From [Phialemoniopsis] sp. UDSM-2020 (Eukaryota > Ascomycota > Sordariomycetes > Thyridiales > Thyridiaceae): 64,000 bases of DNA. The stretch is taken from positions 4,650,001 to 4,714,000 of the forward strand of contig JAEILZ010000001.1 in the NCBI GenBank assembly GCA_018873225.1. Reading direction: 5' to 3'. Under the pieces are notes generated by a model. It ran no database searches and was not told the origin of the DNA. It was given only the letters and a program-made list of their open reading frames with translations. Positions 1 to 11,783 of the stretch are shown in pieces. Both the position numbers and the translations under genes were made by a program. Position 1 is the first letter of the stretch. Each line of letters begins with the position of its first letter.

Positions 1-1
1 T

Positions 2-229
2 ACGGAGCTGAACCTGAGCGGAGCATGTGTCACAGTCGGAGACACCGCGCCTATCCAAGGCCTCCAGCTGAAAAATCCCCTGCAAGATTTGTTAATTAGC
101 GGGAACGATAGCTGTGTGGCTACCTGGAATAAGCCGGACCCTCCCGGCGTCAGCAGCCCGAAAGCACGGGAGTGGGTGGCACGGGCAGTGTTGATCGGCG
201 ACCTGTCAGCATCATATGATGATGTATGA
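2..229 (+). CDS. 3' end of an unidentified gene (5' partial)
   Basis: A reading frame open from the left edge for 75 codons ends in TGA at 227-229. The composition looks like protein (mixed hydrophobic and polar residues, two Cys, one Trp-Asn-Lys stretch), while the other two forward frames are not long or protein-like here. I do not recognise a family. It could be the last exon of a secreted or enzymatic protein lying outside the window. It points toward the convergent secreted-protein gene at 575-2038, so the two would share a terminator interval. Confidence is limited because no start, splice site or motif can be seen. Confidence 0.35.
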   Translation, partial: TELNLSGACVTVGDTAPIQGLQLKNPLQDLLISGNDSCVATWNKPDPPGVSSPKAREWVARAVLIGDLSASYDDV

Positions 230-574
230 AAACCTTCAGAGACGTCACTTCCATGTGGAGCCCGAGCCATGTTTCTTATAGCCTATCCATTGTTAACTTG
301 AAGTCGACTGGAAGGGTAATGTTGCCAATACTGATCAAAACTTTAAATGGGCTTCTGTGGGTTCGTGTCTTGTTTACATGGAGACGTATTGCTGGCCATG
401 TTACCTGCTCAAACTGCGGGAAGTTTGCGAAAGTGGATCATGTTTCATGGCACTTGAAATGCACAAACAGGCACGGTAATGACTGTATAAGCAACTGACT
501 TGAAGATCTACGGTAACGACTGTCTTGAAGGTATTGCATATCTATCCTCTCGTCCTAGACCTTGTCACACTTTC
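230..574. other. intergenic, convergent 3' flanks
   Basis: About 345 bases between two converging gene ends. An open frame of 90 codons exists on the plus strand, but its translation has no recognisable motif and it lacks a promoter-like context. Nothing else is visible. Confidence 0.4.
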
Positions 575-2038
575 CTACTGAGCCTTGACCGCAGTCTGGG
601 GAACAAGAATGGCCCACTCGCCGTTGAGATCCGGGACGGTAAGGGACCACTCGTTCTCCTCCTCCTCAAACTCGAACTCGCCCAGCCCCGTGGTGACAAA
701 CTGGTTCGTGGCCGCGTCCAGCTTACCGATGACACCCTTGCTGGCGTCGATGGCGCCCTTGACCGCCTCGGTAAAGATGTAGTCGACCTTGAGGATGTCG
801 CCCGTGGCGGGCTTGCCCTGAGCCTTGATGTTGAAGGTCTGGCCGTCGACGTAGAGGAAGCCGGCGGGAGGGGCGAGGGTGGCGGCCTTGTTGACAACAT
901 TGATGGTGTTGGCCGCAGTGCCGTTGTACTCGACCTCAAGAGAACCAGCGATCTGTGTGGACATGTGGTTAGTTTCAAGTGTTGACTTGAATGCATAAGG
1001 GGGGGAACTTGACTTACATCAGCCGGGAAAAGGATGTCTTGCTTAGAGTTACCGCCCTGAACAGCGATGTTCTTCTTGAACGCGCCAGTCAGGTCGATCT
1101 CGCCAGCCTTCTCACCCTCCTCCGTCTTACCACCGGTCTCCGCACCGGTCTTGCCTCCAGCCGTGGCGTTGCCCGCAGTGGCCGCAGCCGCAGGAGTGAA
1201 GATGGCCCACTCGCCGTTCAAGTCCTTGGCCTTGAGCGTGACTTCATTCTCGTCGACTTCGAACTCCAGCTCGCCAATGGCGGCACCCGTCAGGAACACC
1301 TTGTTGCCGGCGCAAAGCTTGCCGACAGTGCTCTTGGACAGATCCACGCCTGCGAGACCGGCGCCTGTTGTACGTGGTGTTTAGTCAGTGATTCCACTTC
1401 TGTAGAAATGACAAGTCCTGGTCGGTACTCACTCGCTGTGTCAAAGATGTAGTCAATCTTGCCCAATGTCAAGTTGGCGCCTCCCTCCTTCAAATTGACA
1501 GTGAAGGAGGTAGGGTCCAGGAACTTGAAGCCGTCAGGAGCCGCACCACCTGGAGCCTTGTTCTGAGCCACGTCGAGGGTTGCCCCTTGAGCGTTCTGGA
1601 ACTCGACCTCAAATTTGCCCACGATCTGAAGCTGGTCAGTGATGGGTACGTCCATTGTCAGTCTTCGATGTCACTTACCGCCGCGAACTCGGTGTCTTGC
1701 TTGATGTCGCCACCTTGGAGCTGGACAGTCTTGCCGAATGTTCCTGTTTGAACAATCTCGTTCTTGTCCTCCTCCTCGGCTTTCTCGCCACCTGCAGCAC
1801 CACCGGCCGCGCCGCCCGCTGCACCACCTGCCGCACCGCCTGCTGCCGCACCGGCTCCCGCACCACCAGCATTCTTCTTCTTGCCTCGGGTTTGTAGTAG
1901 TTCGGCCACCGAGCGAGGGTAGACCTGGTTAACGACGTGTCGGGACTTGACAATGCTCGTGTCTTGGGAGGCGGGCGTCGGCAGGCCGAAGACGGCAGAC
2001 AGCTGCAGGGCCAAGATCAAAGTTCGTGAAAGACCCAT
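575..2038 (-). CDS. secreted two-module protein with Gly/Ala-rich linker
   Basis: Exons in order: 2038-1679, 1631-1433, 1364-1018, 952-575. All joins are in phase (GTAAGT, GTGAGT, GTAAGT donors), giving 427 aa. Residues 1-19 form a signal peptide (MGLSRTLILALQLSAVFG). A Kex2-like basic stretch (RGKKK, 51-55) follows, then a Gly/Ala repeat at 57-84. The rest is two tandem modules of about 130 residues with matching landmarks: each opens with a QGG..KQD segment, has an EVE(F/Y) strand and a (K/V)DYIF segment, and closes with DLNGEWAI. This indicates an internal duplication of a beta-rich secreted domain. I do not recognise the family; an extracellular matrix, cell-wall or appressorial surface role is only a guess. 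A TATA-like element lies about 250 bp upstream. Confidence 0.85.
1787..1870 (-). repeat. Gly/Ala-coding low-complexity repeat
   Basis: Inside the secreted-protein gene, a run of GCC/GCA/GGT/GGC codons spells alternating AAGG units (residues 57-84). Slippage-prone, probably a flexible linker between the propeptide-like region and the two modules. Confidence 0.8.
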
Positions 2039-3794
2039 GGTGATTTTTTGTCAACTGGTAAAGGAAGTGATCGAAATTTTCTGGAATAGGAGGTCTCAGG
2101 ACTGATCGGGAAGGATGATTATGCAATCAAAGAAGCGAAGGTTGAAAGCAAAGGAAAAGCAATGATTGTGGAAAACTAAAGTCGGCTCTGCCGTGAGTTG
2201 AAGGAAACCCAGCCAGCTGTTGATGTCAAAAAAGATGAGATTGATCTACAGATCATCAAGTCTTAGCAGAGAAGATCTGATGAAGGAGTTATATAGCCAG
2301 AGCAAGTCCAGGCGACGGGGCATGTCGACTCGAAGGCAACTTCGCTTAGTCCTTCTGTCAAACTAGCCAACTGCTATTTACGGACCAGGCCCTGTCTCTC
2401 CTAATCAAAAGGGACGAAAAGCATCATGAGAAATGAGCCCGACGGTGCCGCTAGCCGTTGCCAAGGCCGGCATCTACTGAGGCCGCCCCCTTTGAGTTAC
2501 ACCTGTTGAGTTGCGATGCTCTCTGCAGGGGATCCACTCTGGGCCGAAGTAGGTAGTCGAGCACACGACACTTAGACGTTGCCATACTCAAGGGGTTGTT
2601 TTTGCGTATGGCATTTGGTGTTGGGGTTTAGGCCCGTTCAGCTTGGAGGGTCTAAGGGTTGACGTGTTTCGGACCCTTACACCCAAAACGTGGTGAGGCT
2701 TGGCACACCAATGAAAATGCGCCCTGCATCCCAAGTCCAGGAAACATTGCGGAAGAAGAAACACAACTACTCCAGATCTGCTTAAAATAACTTTCTATTA
2801 ATAAAGAGGGTTATCAGATGTGGTGATGGCGTCTTGATAGACGCTCCGCGGAGGACGCAAAGGGTTGGTGTTGATGGAGCCTCAGCACGGCATCAACGGA
2901 CCCCGCCAAGGCACCCCAGACACCGGCCACAGCTTTTCAAAACTCTGACCTCTTGGAAGGATTGCGCCACCCCTTTGTTTGCAGAAGATCTATTCTGGGA
3001 TGAGCGATGAAGTAAAGAAAACTGCCTTTTCATGAAGAGATGGAGGTAGGAACTCGGCATCTGGAGAATGCGGGTGGATCCTCGCAACTGGACTGGCAGT
3101 CCCCTCAATATCTAGACAATACACATGAGACAGATTTGCAGGGTAATCCTGCAGGTGAGATGACCTGATATCAAATCGTGGAGAAAGAGAAGCTTAGTAG
3201 GTACGCAGAGGTTGTATAGAAATCTTCGACTGAAGAGGTTGACATGCCTCAATGTAGACCAGTGACTGCTCTAATGTCCCTGTCAAGATGATAAGCTAAG
3301 CTCTACGAGGAACGTGCTGTCAAGCTATTGAAAAATTAGCAATGACCAGTCTGACCGATATCCATCCAAGCTGCAAAGGGTGTGAACCGTACCTGAAGAC
3401 CGTCAACTATGACTCCTTGTCTGGTGGACTTTCTATTTCTCTTTTCAATCAGTGCTACCAAAGCCCTCACGGCCAACATTTACATCGGCCCCCAGTCATG
3501 GTCTCCGTAGACCAGCCTGTGTATGGTCAGCAATCACCAGGTCACAGCGGCATAGCTCTTTCGACCGACACGGTGTTGAGGTGCTATGTCAGCCTTCGAC
3601 TACTTGTACCCCATCAAAAAGCACTAGGGCATTGACAGTGATGCTGACAGTCTTATTCTACTGATTAGCTCATCACGATGCTGCCTTCTATCATCTGAGA
3701 ATCTCGAACCTTCCAACAAAGCATGCCCCTCCCCGACCGAGACCGGCCGAGGAAAACATGAACTCGTCCCTATACTTCCCGTCATCGATATCCA
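2039..3794. other. intergenic
   Basis: About 1.75 kb: promoter of the secreted protein on its left and the 3' flank of the NLR gene on its right. Short open frames occur (for example 3342-3635 plus) but show no motif, signal peptide or splice structure that would support a gene. Confidence 0.4.
2289..2295 (-). promoter_or_regulatory. TATA-like element
   Basis: TATATAA on the minus strand, about 250 bp upstream of the start codon of the secreted two-module protein. The spacing would allow a 5' UTR of about 200 nt. Confidence 0.4.
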
Positions 3795-6700
3795 CTACTT
3801 CCCTTGCTGCACACTGCGCTGAGCGACACTGAGCCCGAACTCCATGCTCCTCCTCTCCTCTTCAGCTATCGAATATTGTCTATATAACTTTTCTTCCTCG
3901 TTCAGTTCCCTCCCAAGCCCTTCTTCGTACCTCTTCCGCATGACCTCGGGGTTCTCCCCCACTACGAACGGCATGTGAACCAAGGATAATGGTTCAAACC
4001 TGGTGCTCGATGCACATGAAAGCCGTGGGGATGACGCTCTCCCTGAAGCCGAGGAAGAAGCGCTGGACGTAGAGGCCCTAGATGAGGGCCCAGAGGATGA
4101 TGAGGGGATCCAGCGTGCGGCCGACGGGCATGCGCTGGACCACAGTCCTGCCACATCGGGGCTGGTAGCGATGTTTGGCGCTCCCTGCTCGCCAGCAGCT
4201 TGTAGTTGTTGAGCCCTGAACCTCTCCGAGTGCGAAAACCCCAACGCTACCAGATGTGCCTCCGCTCGGGATGTCTGGGCCGAGTCGGCCACACTCCATC
4301 CCCATCGGTTCAGACCGGGGAGTTGTATGCCGCGCTCTTTGAACAAGGCAAACAGATAGTCAAAGTTCTGGGAACTCATACCCTTCGCCGCCATGTGGAG
4401 CAACGAGTTCCCAAACCAGTCTGTGTGGGAAAGCTGTTGCTGGTCTTGCTCAAGCAAACCCTCCACCACGCTTCGTGAGCCGTAGGCTGCAGCGAACGCG
4501 ATTGCTTGTCTGCCATGCTTATCTCGGACGCTCAGGTCGATTCCAGGCTGTTGCATGAGCCATAGCACCAATGTGTCGTTGCCAGATGTGATGGACCAGT
4601 GCAATGCAGTCCATCCATTGTTGTCCTTACTGTTCAAAACTTCCGAGGAGCTTTGTGGCACAAGAAGCCGAAGCACCTTGAGGTGGCCATACCGTGCTGC
4701 TAAGTGGAGCGCTGTCTCCTTGTACCTTGTTGTCCTGGACACATCCGCTCCCCTTTGCAGCAAGGCTTCCACCACCGAGTGCACGCCTTCTTGGGAAGCA
4801 ACATGCAGGGCTACAGCGTCACGACCAATGTCGAGGTGTTCGCAGCTCAGAAGAATCTCCATTGGCTTGTCCAATCCTTCGTATACGGCATAACTCAGTG
4901 GCGTGTGTCCATGGTAATCCAAGGCATTCAGGTCAATACCAGGGAAGTCGAGGAGGTTGCGAAGTGCACGCTCGGCCAACTTTTCCTGGTCCTTCCACAA
5001 AGGGGTGCGCACCTTTAGAATTACGCGGCGAATCTCATCCTGCCATGCTGCGACGCACCGGTGTATCAGAGTCTGCTGGGCAGTGTTCCTCCCATTTATA
5101 TCGAGTCCATAGGCTGTTAGCCGCTGAATCCTTTCCAGCGGGAGAAAGCCAATATTTAGCATTATGAGGTGGATGAGATGATTGCCCAGGGCGTCTGAGA
5201 CGTTGAGATCTAGCCCATACTGAGCGGCTAATGGATAGAGCCCGTGAAGCTGGCGGTCGTAAAGGCCTATCACCATGGAGCTTGGGTACCACCGGAGGGA
5301 GCGAGTGCTCCTATTGATCAACTTTCGGAAGTATGGCCATATTTCCTCAATCAGATGAGCGGCGCCTGTCAAGTGTTCTATCCAGTGATGAAACGCGTAC
5401 TCGAAGAATTTGTGCTCCTTGATGAGCTTCGCTTGCTCTTGGTGAATAAAATCATCAATGACCACATAGGACAAACAGTCGAGTCCGATATCACAGGTAG
5501 CCTTAATTATGTCGATATGGAAGCTGTGTGTCACTGTCGCCACGCTAACATCTTCAATCCCACGTCTGACAAACAGGTAATCTTTCAATGAAAGATGAAC
5601 GAGTCTGGGGCAGTCGTCGTCAAACTTGACCAGATGGGGCAAAGTGTCTTCAAGGAAGGCCTTGACACTGATCAACTCGTCAATGTCCTTTTCCCTCTTA
5701 GGTCGCGATCGTAATGCCAGTGCAATGGACAGTTCCGAGATAGTGAGAGGTCGCCTCGATAGGGCGATCCACTCCAGCGCCTCCTTGACCGCAGGCTGTT
5801 TCATTGGGTCGATGGCTGATAGGATGCGATGGTAGAGGTTGTCCATTCCTGGTGGCAGTTGCTGGAGGGCATTGAGGCGTGTACGGAGTGTTGTCTTGGA
5901 CCACATGCCCACGCCACTAGTGAAGAATGCCCATGCCAACCTTGCCCACAAGAACATACCTCCGGCTCGGCCTGTTATTTCAGAGGTAATAGTGGTGATC
6001 ATGTCGTGGCCGAAGTTGTTGTCCCGGCCGTAGGCTAAAATGCTTGACGTCAGATACTTGCGCACATCTGAGGAATTTTCTTTCATGGCGCTCAAGTCAA
6101 TAACCCCAACGCCTTTGATGGTGTCCATGTATTTCGCCAGTTGGGGCTCCTTTCGACTGGTGACTAATAGCTTGACCGATGTTCCTTTGGTGCCACTGTT
6201 CGATGCTTGAAGTAAAGCATTGAACCACCGGCAAAAGGGCTCCCAATATTGCTGCTCGAGCTCGTCCAGGGCGTCCACCACAATGTATAGCGTACGAGAT
6301 GCTCGTTGGCCCTTCCGCAACTCTCGGACTACCTCCTCAAACATATCCCACAGGGCCGAATGCGACTCCATAAGCTGTGGCGTCAAGACTCGATATCTTT
6401 TGCTGATTGCCACACCTAGTCGTGGCTCCTGGCGGAGCAATTGATGGATCAGGGAAGCGCAAAGATTGTTCAACGTCTGAGCGGAAGCCTCGCGATAGGA
6501 GCAGAAGAAATAAGCCACCATGGCTTTGTTCGGGCCACTGTGTACTTTGTGTTGATTAGCTGCGCAGAGGACATCTTCGACCAGATATCTTGCGATAACT
6601 GATTTTCCGAGACCTGGATAGCCAGAGAGCCATACGACCGGAGAGCTCGTAGCCTGCAACCAATTCCTGAATTGCGGCGTATCGCAGACCCAGTCACAAG

Positions 6701-8095
6701 TGCCCTCCGATCTCGGCGGAACTTGAGACATGATCTTGTGATAATCAACCGTATAGAAGTACTGAAGATCGGAGAAGGGGGGAGTCGAATCAGCTGCATC
6801 GAATATGTCAACGAGTCTCATTCATTGAAGGTACCCGCCATGACTCTAATGAGCATGCGAAGGGGGGCTGGCGTAAGATTGACTATGTGAAGAGATTCAA
6901 CTACGTACGTTGTTCGTCTGACTCTACGAGACTCTGTTCCAAGTCGCGAAGAACATTGGAGATGTCCTCTGCCCCTGGTTCCTTGACCATCTCGCGGTGG
7001 TCCGCATCGATACTCTCGCATTCTTCAGCAGCCCACCCTAGTGTCGAGGAGTCGTCGTCAACAACCTTGTCAATTAGTATTTTGGCCCTGAGAACCGATA
7101 TCGAAGCCTTACTTTGTTATTCAGACCCCTAACACCAGTTATAGCTCGCCCTTCTCTGAACGAGTGCACTGCGAAGGGGCCCGCCTGACTCCTCCTGTGA
7201 AGTGTTTTCAAAAAATCGGTCTGTATTCTCTGAAGCGATTCAGAGTCCACTTCTAGATCGGATATGAGCTGGCTGTTCATGTCCGCAAAGGAAAGCTTCA
7301 GAATATTGTTTGCCAAATGGCCCCAGAATACCATGTCTGAGCCCCGGTGTGGAGTGCCGCAGAAGACAATGGCTTGGATCCTAGAAAGGAGGCGATGATA
7401 TTTGGCGTCGACTTCGGTCTCCATTTGAGACATTGCCTGGGACAGAGTAAGCCTCTATCGTAAAACAGAATCCTTAGGAACCTACGTTTTTGGTGACCAA
7501 GCCTCCGAGACTATGCGCAACGATAATGATGGGTTTCTGATATCAGACTATTAGCGATAGCCACACCGGTAGATAACCACCTAGGACGTACATCGTCTTT
7601 CATGGTCCTCTGCAGTTTCACCATGAAGTCATTGCCATGTTTCAGCATGCTGTTCATGTTGTTCTTGGCGAAGAATCCACTGAAAGCGTCCGCCATGTAC
7701 CCATAGGTCCAAATACGAGCATTTGGGACCTTTGCCGGGAGGAATTCAGCCGGCCACAACTTGTATGCTTTGGGTGCGCACCCATCGCTCGATGAATTGG
7801 CCTCATCTGAAGGCTGGTCTCGAGATTTGAATCGTAGTCCCCGGAAGGCCTTTCTCAAGCCTGTGCTCTGGCTCTGTTTGATCTGAGGAGACTTTTGGGC
7901 CGGGGGATCCGGAGTGTTGTACTCCCATGTGTGTCTTGGATTTCCGCGTAACCCATGGATGAATATGATACTTGAACAGAGTGAGCATGGCAAGGTATTC
8001 GAGACGGTAGAGCTCGCTTACTTGACCGAATGATCCTCTGTGCTAGGCTGATGTAGCAGGCTGAAGCCAAGTCTGTCCACTTGTACAGATGCCAT
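3795..8095 (-). CDS. NLR-type protein: alpha/beta-hydrolase, NACHT, ankyrin repeats
   Basis: Exons in order: 8095-8022, 7970-7592, 7536-7486, 7436-7113, 7065-6909, 6793-3795. All phases agree, giving 1327 aa. Residues about 25-270 are a DUF676/PGAP1-like serine hydrolase: an IIFIHGL oxyanion strand and nucleophile Ser160 in AHSLGG. A NACHT NTPase follows, with Walker A GYPGLGKS at 386-393 and Walker B VVDALDEL at about 500-507. Ankyrin-type repeats (TALHLAA, TALHW, LLHMAA) occupy roughly 950-1200, then a Ser-rich tail and a charged helix. This architecture is known for fungal NLRs in allorecognition or xenorecognition: repeats sense, NACHT oligomerises, the hydrolase is the likely effector. 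The domain assignment is firm; the physiological role is inference. All six exons are open, so it appears functional. Confidence 0.93.
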
Positions 8096-8576
8096 ATTGT
8101 GTTACACAATTCGCAAGAAAGTTGTCGAAGAGCGTCTTTCGCTAGAAGATGCACCTTGGAGTCTAATAGTTAAAGATAGCTATGTAGCTCACTGACGAGG
8201 AGGACTCCTTTTGGAAACAAGGAAGGACCAGCTAAAGGCACCTGCAAGAACAGCGGCTGTGCATGCGCAAGACACATGAGCGTCTCGAGGCCAGATATTC
8301 AGCCTTGCGCGGGGTTTTACAAGATTGATGCAGGCCACGCTGACATGCATCCGTACAGCCACCCACCTCCACTCGTAATGGGGGCCAGGGATACGTATCC
8401 AATGATATCGGCAGAGAACCGCTTTGGAATCCTGACTTGCATGTGCACCCCTGCAAACGTCAATACACGAGATCTAACCTTTGACATTTCAACTCGGCAT
8501 TCAAATGTACTCGACCTGTGTCTCGATAATTCTACTCTCTTAGATTTGTAATCCGTGTCTATACAGTACAAATTTC
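8096..8576. other. intergenic
   Basis: Promoter of the NLR gene and 3' flank of the dehydrogenase. No TATA box, repeat or supported ORF was recognised. Confidence 0.4.
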
Positions 8577-9618
8577 TCAGATCTCATGATTCTTGAGCTC
8601 CTGTTGAGTCCAATTCCAGAGAGCTCTCGCCAATTCTGTGTCAAGCATGAGACCGGTTGGCTCATTCTTGCCCACGGGTTCGTAATGCAGACCACTCTTG
8701 ACATCGTCGCTCAACGCTGCCCACAGCTGATTCTTGACACCTTCCTCTACTGGGCGGACAAGTTTGGGGGCCACTTGCTCTTGTAGATTCACCATTTGCT
8801 CGTCACCAGGCTCTCGAGAAAAGAGCTGCGTCGCCACCTCACCAGGGTCCACTGACACCATCGTCAACTGCGGATAGTGCTTGGCGAACTCTTGTGGATA
8901 TAGGAGGTTGGCGGTCTTGCTTTGAATGTAGCGATTCACAGGCGTCACACCGTCCAGAGTCTTCAAAGTTTCGAATTGAATTTTCTCAGGTCCTGCCCAT
9001 TTCCAGGCGGACGAGGCGAGGCTCACGATGCGCACTGCATGGGACTCAGCGGTCTTTACAAGCAGGGGCGTAAGTAGTTTCAGCAGAAGCGCATGTCCAA
9101 TGTGGTTCGTGCCCATCTGGATTTCATAGCCCTCTTTTGTGAGTTTAGGCGGGCAACCCATCACTATCATACAGTCAGTACACTTATTCTATACATCTAG
9201 ACTGACATTTAAGAAGACACTCACAGCCGGCATTAAGCATTAAAATGTCTAATCGAGTAGCCGAAGTCATTACTACCTTGGCAGCGCACTTGATAGATTC
9301 GAAGGAGCTCAGATCCAGCTCTAGAAACGAGACGCTCGCGCCGGGAACAGCGTTCGTCACATCGGCAACTGCGGCTTGTCCCTTTTCGTGGCTGCGAGCA
9401 GCCATGTATATATGTGCTGGACCATGCTTGGCAAGCTCTAGGGAGGACTGCTTTCCAAGACCGCTGTTCGCCCCAGTGATCAGGATCACTTTGCCCTCCA
9501 GGGAAGGGATGCTGGTAGCTGGGTCAAAGGAGGAAGGAGGACTAGCCGTAGTGAAAAATAAGGCATGAATATATGACTTATTGGGGAGAAATTTGAAGGC
9601 AAGATCAAAAGTCATCAC
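8577..9618 (-). CDS. short-chain dehydrogenase/reductase (retinol dehydrogenase-like)
   Basis: Two exons, 9618-9225 and 9163-8577, joined in phase 1 across a GTGAGT intron, giving 326 aa, the usual length for classical SDRs with a short N-terminal extension. Visible motifs: NAD(P)-binding TGANSGLG (about residues 48-55), the structural NAG after LDILMLNAG, a catalytic Ser near 182-183, and YIQSK, the YxxxK pair at about 210 and 214. The IQMGTNHIGHALL helix is typical of the WW-domain oxidoreductase/retinol dehydrogenase-like group common in fungal genomes. The substrate cannot be told from sequence. A hydrophobic N-terminal segment (residues 5-24) could be a weak membrane anchor. The second Met could also be the start. 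Confidence 0.9.
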
Positions 9619-10160
9619 TCGTACTCGTAACTTTTGTCAAATTTATACTTTTCGCATGGCTTGAGAGACCCCTTTCCTCCGAGTTGCACCATCCCCGAGG
9701 CGTGGGTCCTAAGCCAATCATAGTGTTGAAGTTCCGAGCAAGCCAATCGCGAATTATCTATAGTCAAGCTGTGATGCGCAAGTTTCGTCGGATATAACAT
9801 GCCAAAAGGCCGTAAAGCAATCCATTTCGATTCTTTGAGACATAGAATGCTTCAATCTCGTACACCTAGCTTCCTTGCGTCTTGTTGAACATCGAGGGTG
9901 GTTGCAGACATGATGGTTGGTAAACTAGCATGGGAACCCACACTTACGATACGGAGCGGTCCTCTTTGCCTGATGATTGGTCTGAATAGCACTACACTGA
10001 ATACATGAGAGCAGGCCTTTCCTCAGAACGAGTACGTGGTACTTCGACGACACTGGACGATGGCTAAGCTTCCACATGCCACACCCGGAAAACCTCGGCC
10101 TGTGCTCTATCGGGATATTGACAAAGTTGTTGTGCGTCCACCGCCTGGCCTTTCCCGTAA
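9619..10160. other. intergenic
   Basis: Promoter of the SDR gene and 3' flank of the sugar transporter. No feature recognised. Confidence 0.4.
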
Positions 10161-11783
10161 TTAGATCTTCTCCACTTGCGTCTCCACGATCTTCTCGCTG
10201 CCACCTGCGACTTGGGAGAGATTTGGTGCGTCAGAGTGCTTCTCCCCATCGAACAGCTCGTCGATCTCCTCGAGCGTTCTGCCCTTTGTCTCGACCCAGC
10301 AGAAATAGACCCAAAGGAAGAACAAGACATTCCAACTAGCGTTGACCATGTAGGTCTTCCATCCGATGGAGTTGAAGAGATAGGGAAAGACCATGGTCAC
10401 GAAGATTCCACAGGCTTTGTTAGCGATAGTGACCATAGCCATACCGGTTGCTCGGATGTTGTAGGACAGGACTTCTGGAGGGTACATCTGCGTCAATGGG
10501 GTCAAGCCGAACGAGTAAGCCCCCAGGTACAAAAACACTGCAGCCACTGTGCCCTCCACGCCTGGCATATAGGATGTCGAGCCATAAACGGAAGTGAGAG
10601 CGCCAACGACGTAGAACATGATCGTACAGCTGCCCAGAGAAAAGAGGCATAGGAATCGCCTGCCTAGCCTTTCTGCTAGGAACGAGCCGGTGAGAGCAAC
10701 AACAAACTGCCAGGCCGAAAGGATAAGGTTGATCACCATCTGGGTCTTGGACGAGGTGATGCCGGCCTGGGAGAGCATATCACCATAGTAATATGTTATG
10801 ACATTCGAGCCTGTCAGCATGGTAACGGGAGCAATCGACAAGGCCAGCATTACTCGTCGTCTGTTGGGTGCGTTGCGGACGATCTCGGCAAATGCGATGC
10901 TCTTGCCCTCTGTCTTCTCGTAGTTTAGTGTGTCGATGATCTCTCTGTATTGGACTTGAACGATTGGGTCGTCGATCGTGGAGCCGTTGACGCGAGCAAT
11001 GACTTTCAAGGCTTCGTCGAATCGGTCCTGAGCAATAAGCCATCGGGGAGACTCCGGGAGAAACGGCATGAGGAGGACGATGAAGAGAGGAGCGAAGCCT
11101 TGGAAGAGAGAAGGAACTCTCCAAGCCCAGTTCGAGGGTGCAAGGGAGTGCACTGGCAATTGTTAGCTTCTATTCTTGGCTTTGATGCCGTGATCGTTAT
11201 GACGGATGGGAATTTTCGAGCAATATTGCACTGTGCACCAAACAGAGGGAGGAGCACTGGGTTAGCACCGAGTACGATCGTTACTTACAGCGTATGCAAT
11301 CCCGGTTGCAAGGATCCCTCCCACAGCCCAACATGTGTAATACAAGCCGAGGGCGAGTGCACGAAGTCTCGGTGCCGTTGTCTCAGACACGTATGACGCA
11401 GCTGAAGCCTGAGCCAGGCCCATGCCTATCCCGATGATCATCCGACCGGCAATGAACATGGCCAGGTTCTGAGCGCCGGCACTGATCGCTGCTCCGAGAA
11501 TATTGAACAACGCGCTATACAAGAGACCCTGACGACGTCCAAATTTGTCGACGATGAAGCCCGCAAAGGGTGCCATCATGATCGCGCCAAGGCCCGTAGC
11601 GGTCGAGTTGACGGCTTTGGTGGCGGTGTTGATTTGGAAGTACTTCTTGTAGCTCGGCATCACATTGACGGAACCCATCACTGATCCATCGTAGGCGATG
11701 GTGACGGAGTCGACAACGCAGGCCGAGATGACCAGGGCTGTCGTGAAGCCGACCCTGGCTGACTGGGCGTATTTGCCAAACAT
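10161..11783 (-). CDS. MFS sugar/lactose-permease-like transporter (one unresolved junction)
   Basis: A first exon 11783-11289 and a last exon 11152-10161 together encode an almost complete 12-helix sugar porter of about 500 aa. Signatures: DKFGRR after helix 2, GRMIIGIGMG, PESPRWLI before the central loop, ERLGRR, and the C-terminal VETKGRTLEEID. The start is set by a strong GCCACC context at 11783; the frame stays open upstream to 12101 but that part is not protein-like. Joining the obvious GTAAGT donor after 11289 directly to the CAG at 11153 is out of phase by one base. A 13-nt microexon at 11256-11244, between two introns that each carry GCTAAC branch sites, would restore phase, as would a 25-nt version. 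The gene lies in tandem with the GH3 beta-glucosidase, suggesting uptake of a glucoside or its sugar product. Confidence 0.8.

Noticed and set aside
500..1900. Long plus-strand open frames opposite the secreted two-module protein
   Set aside because: They mirror codon bias of the minus-strand gene, contain no motif, and the minus strand has a signal peptide and four in-phase exons.
3342..3664. Two overlapping plus-strand ORFs of 70-97 codons
   Set aside because: No motif, no promoter or splice context; probably chance.
4003..6444. Many plus-strand ORFs opposite the first NLR
   Set aside because: Antisense shadows of a long, well-supported coding exon.
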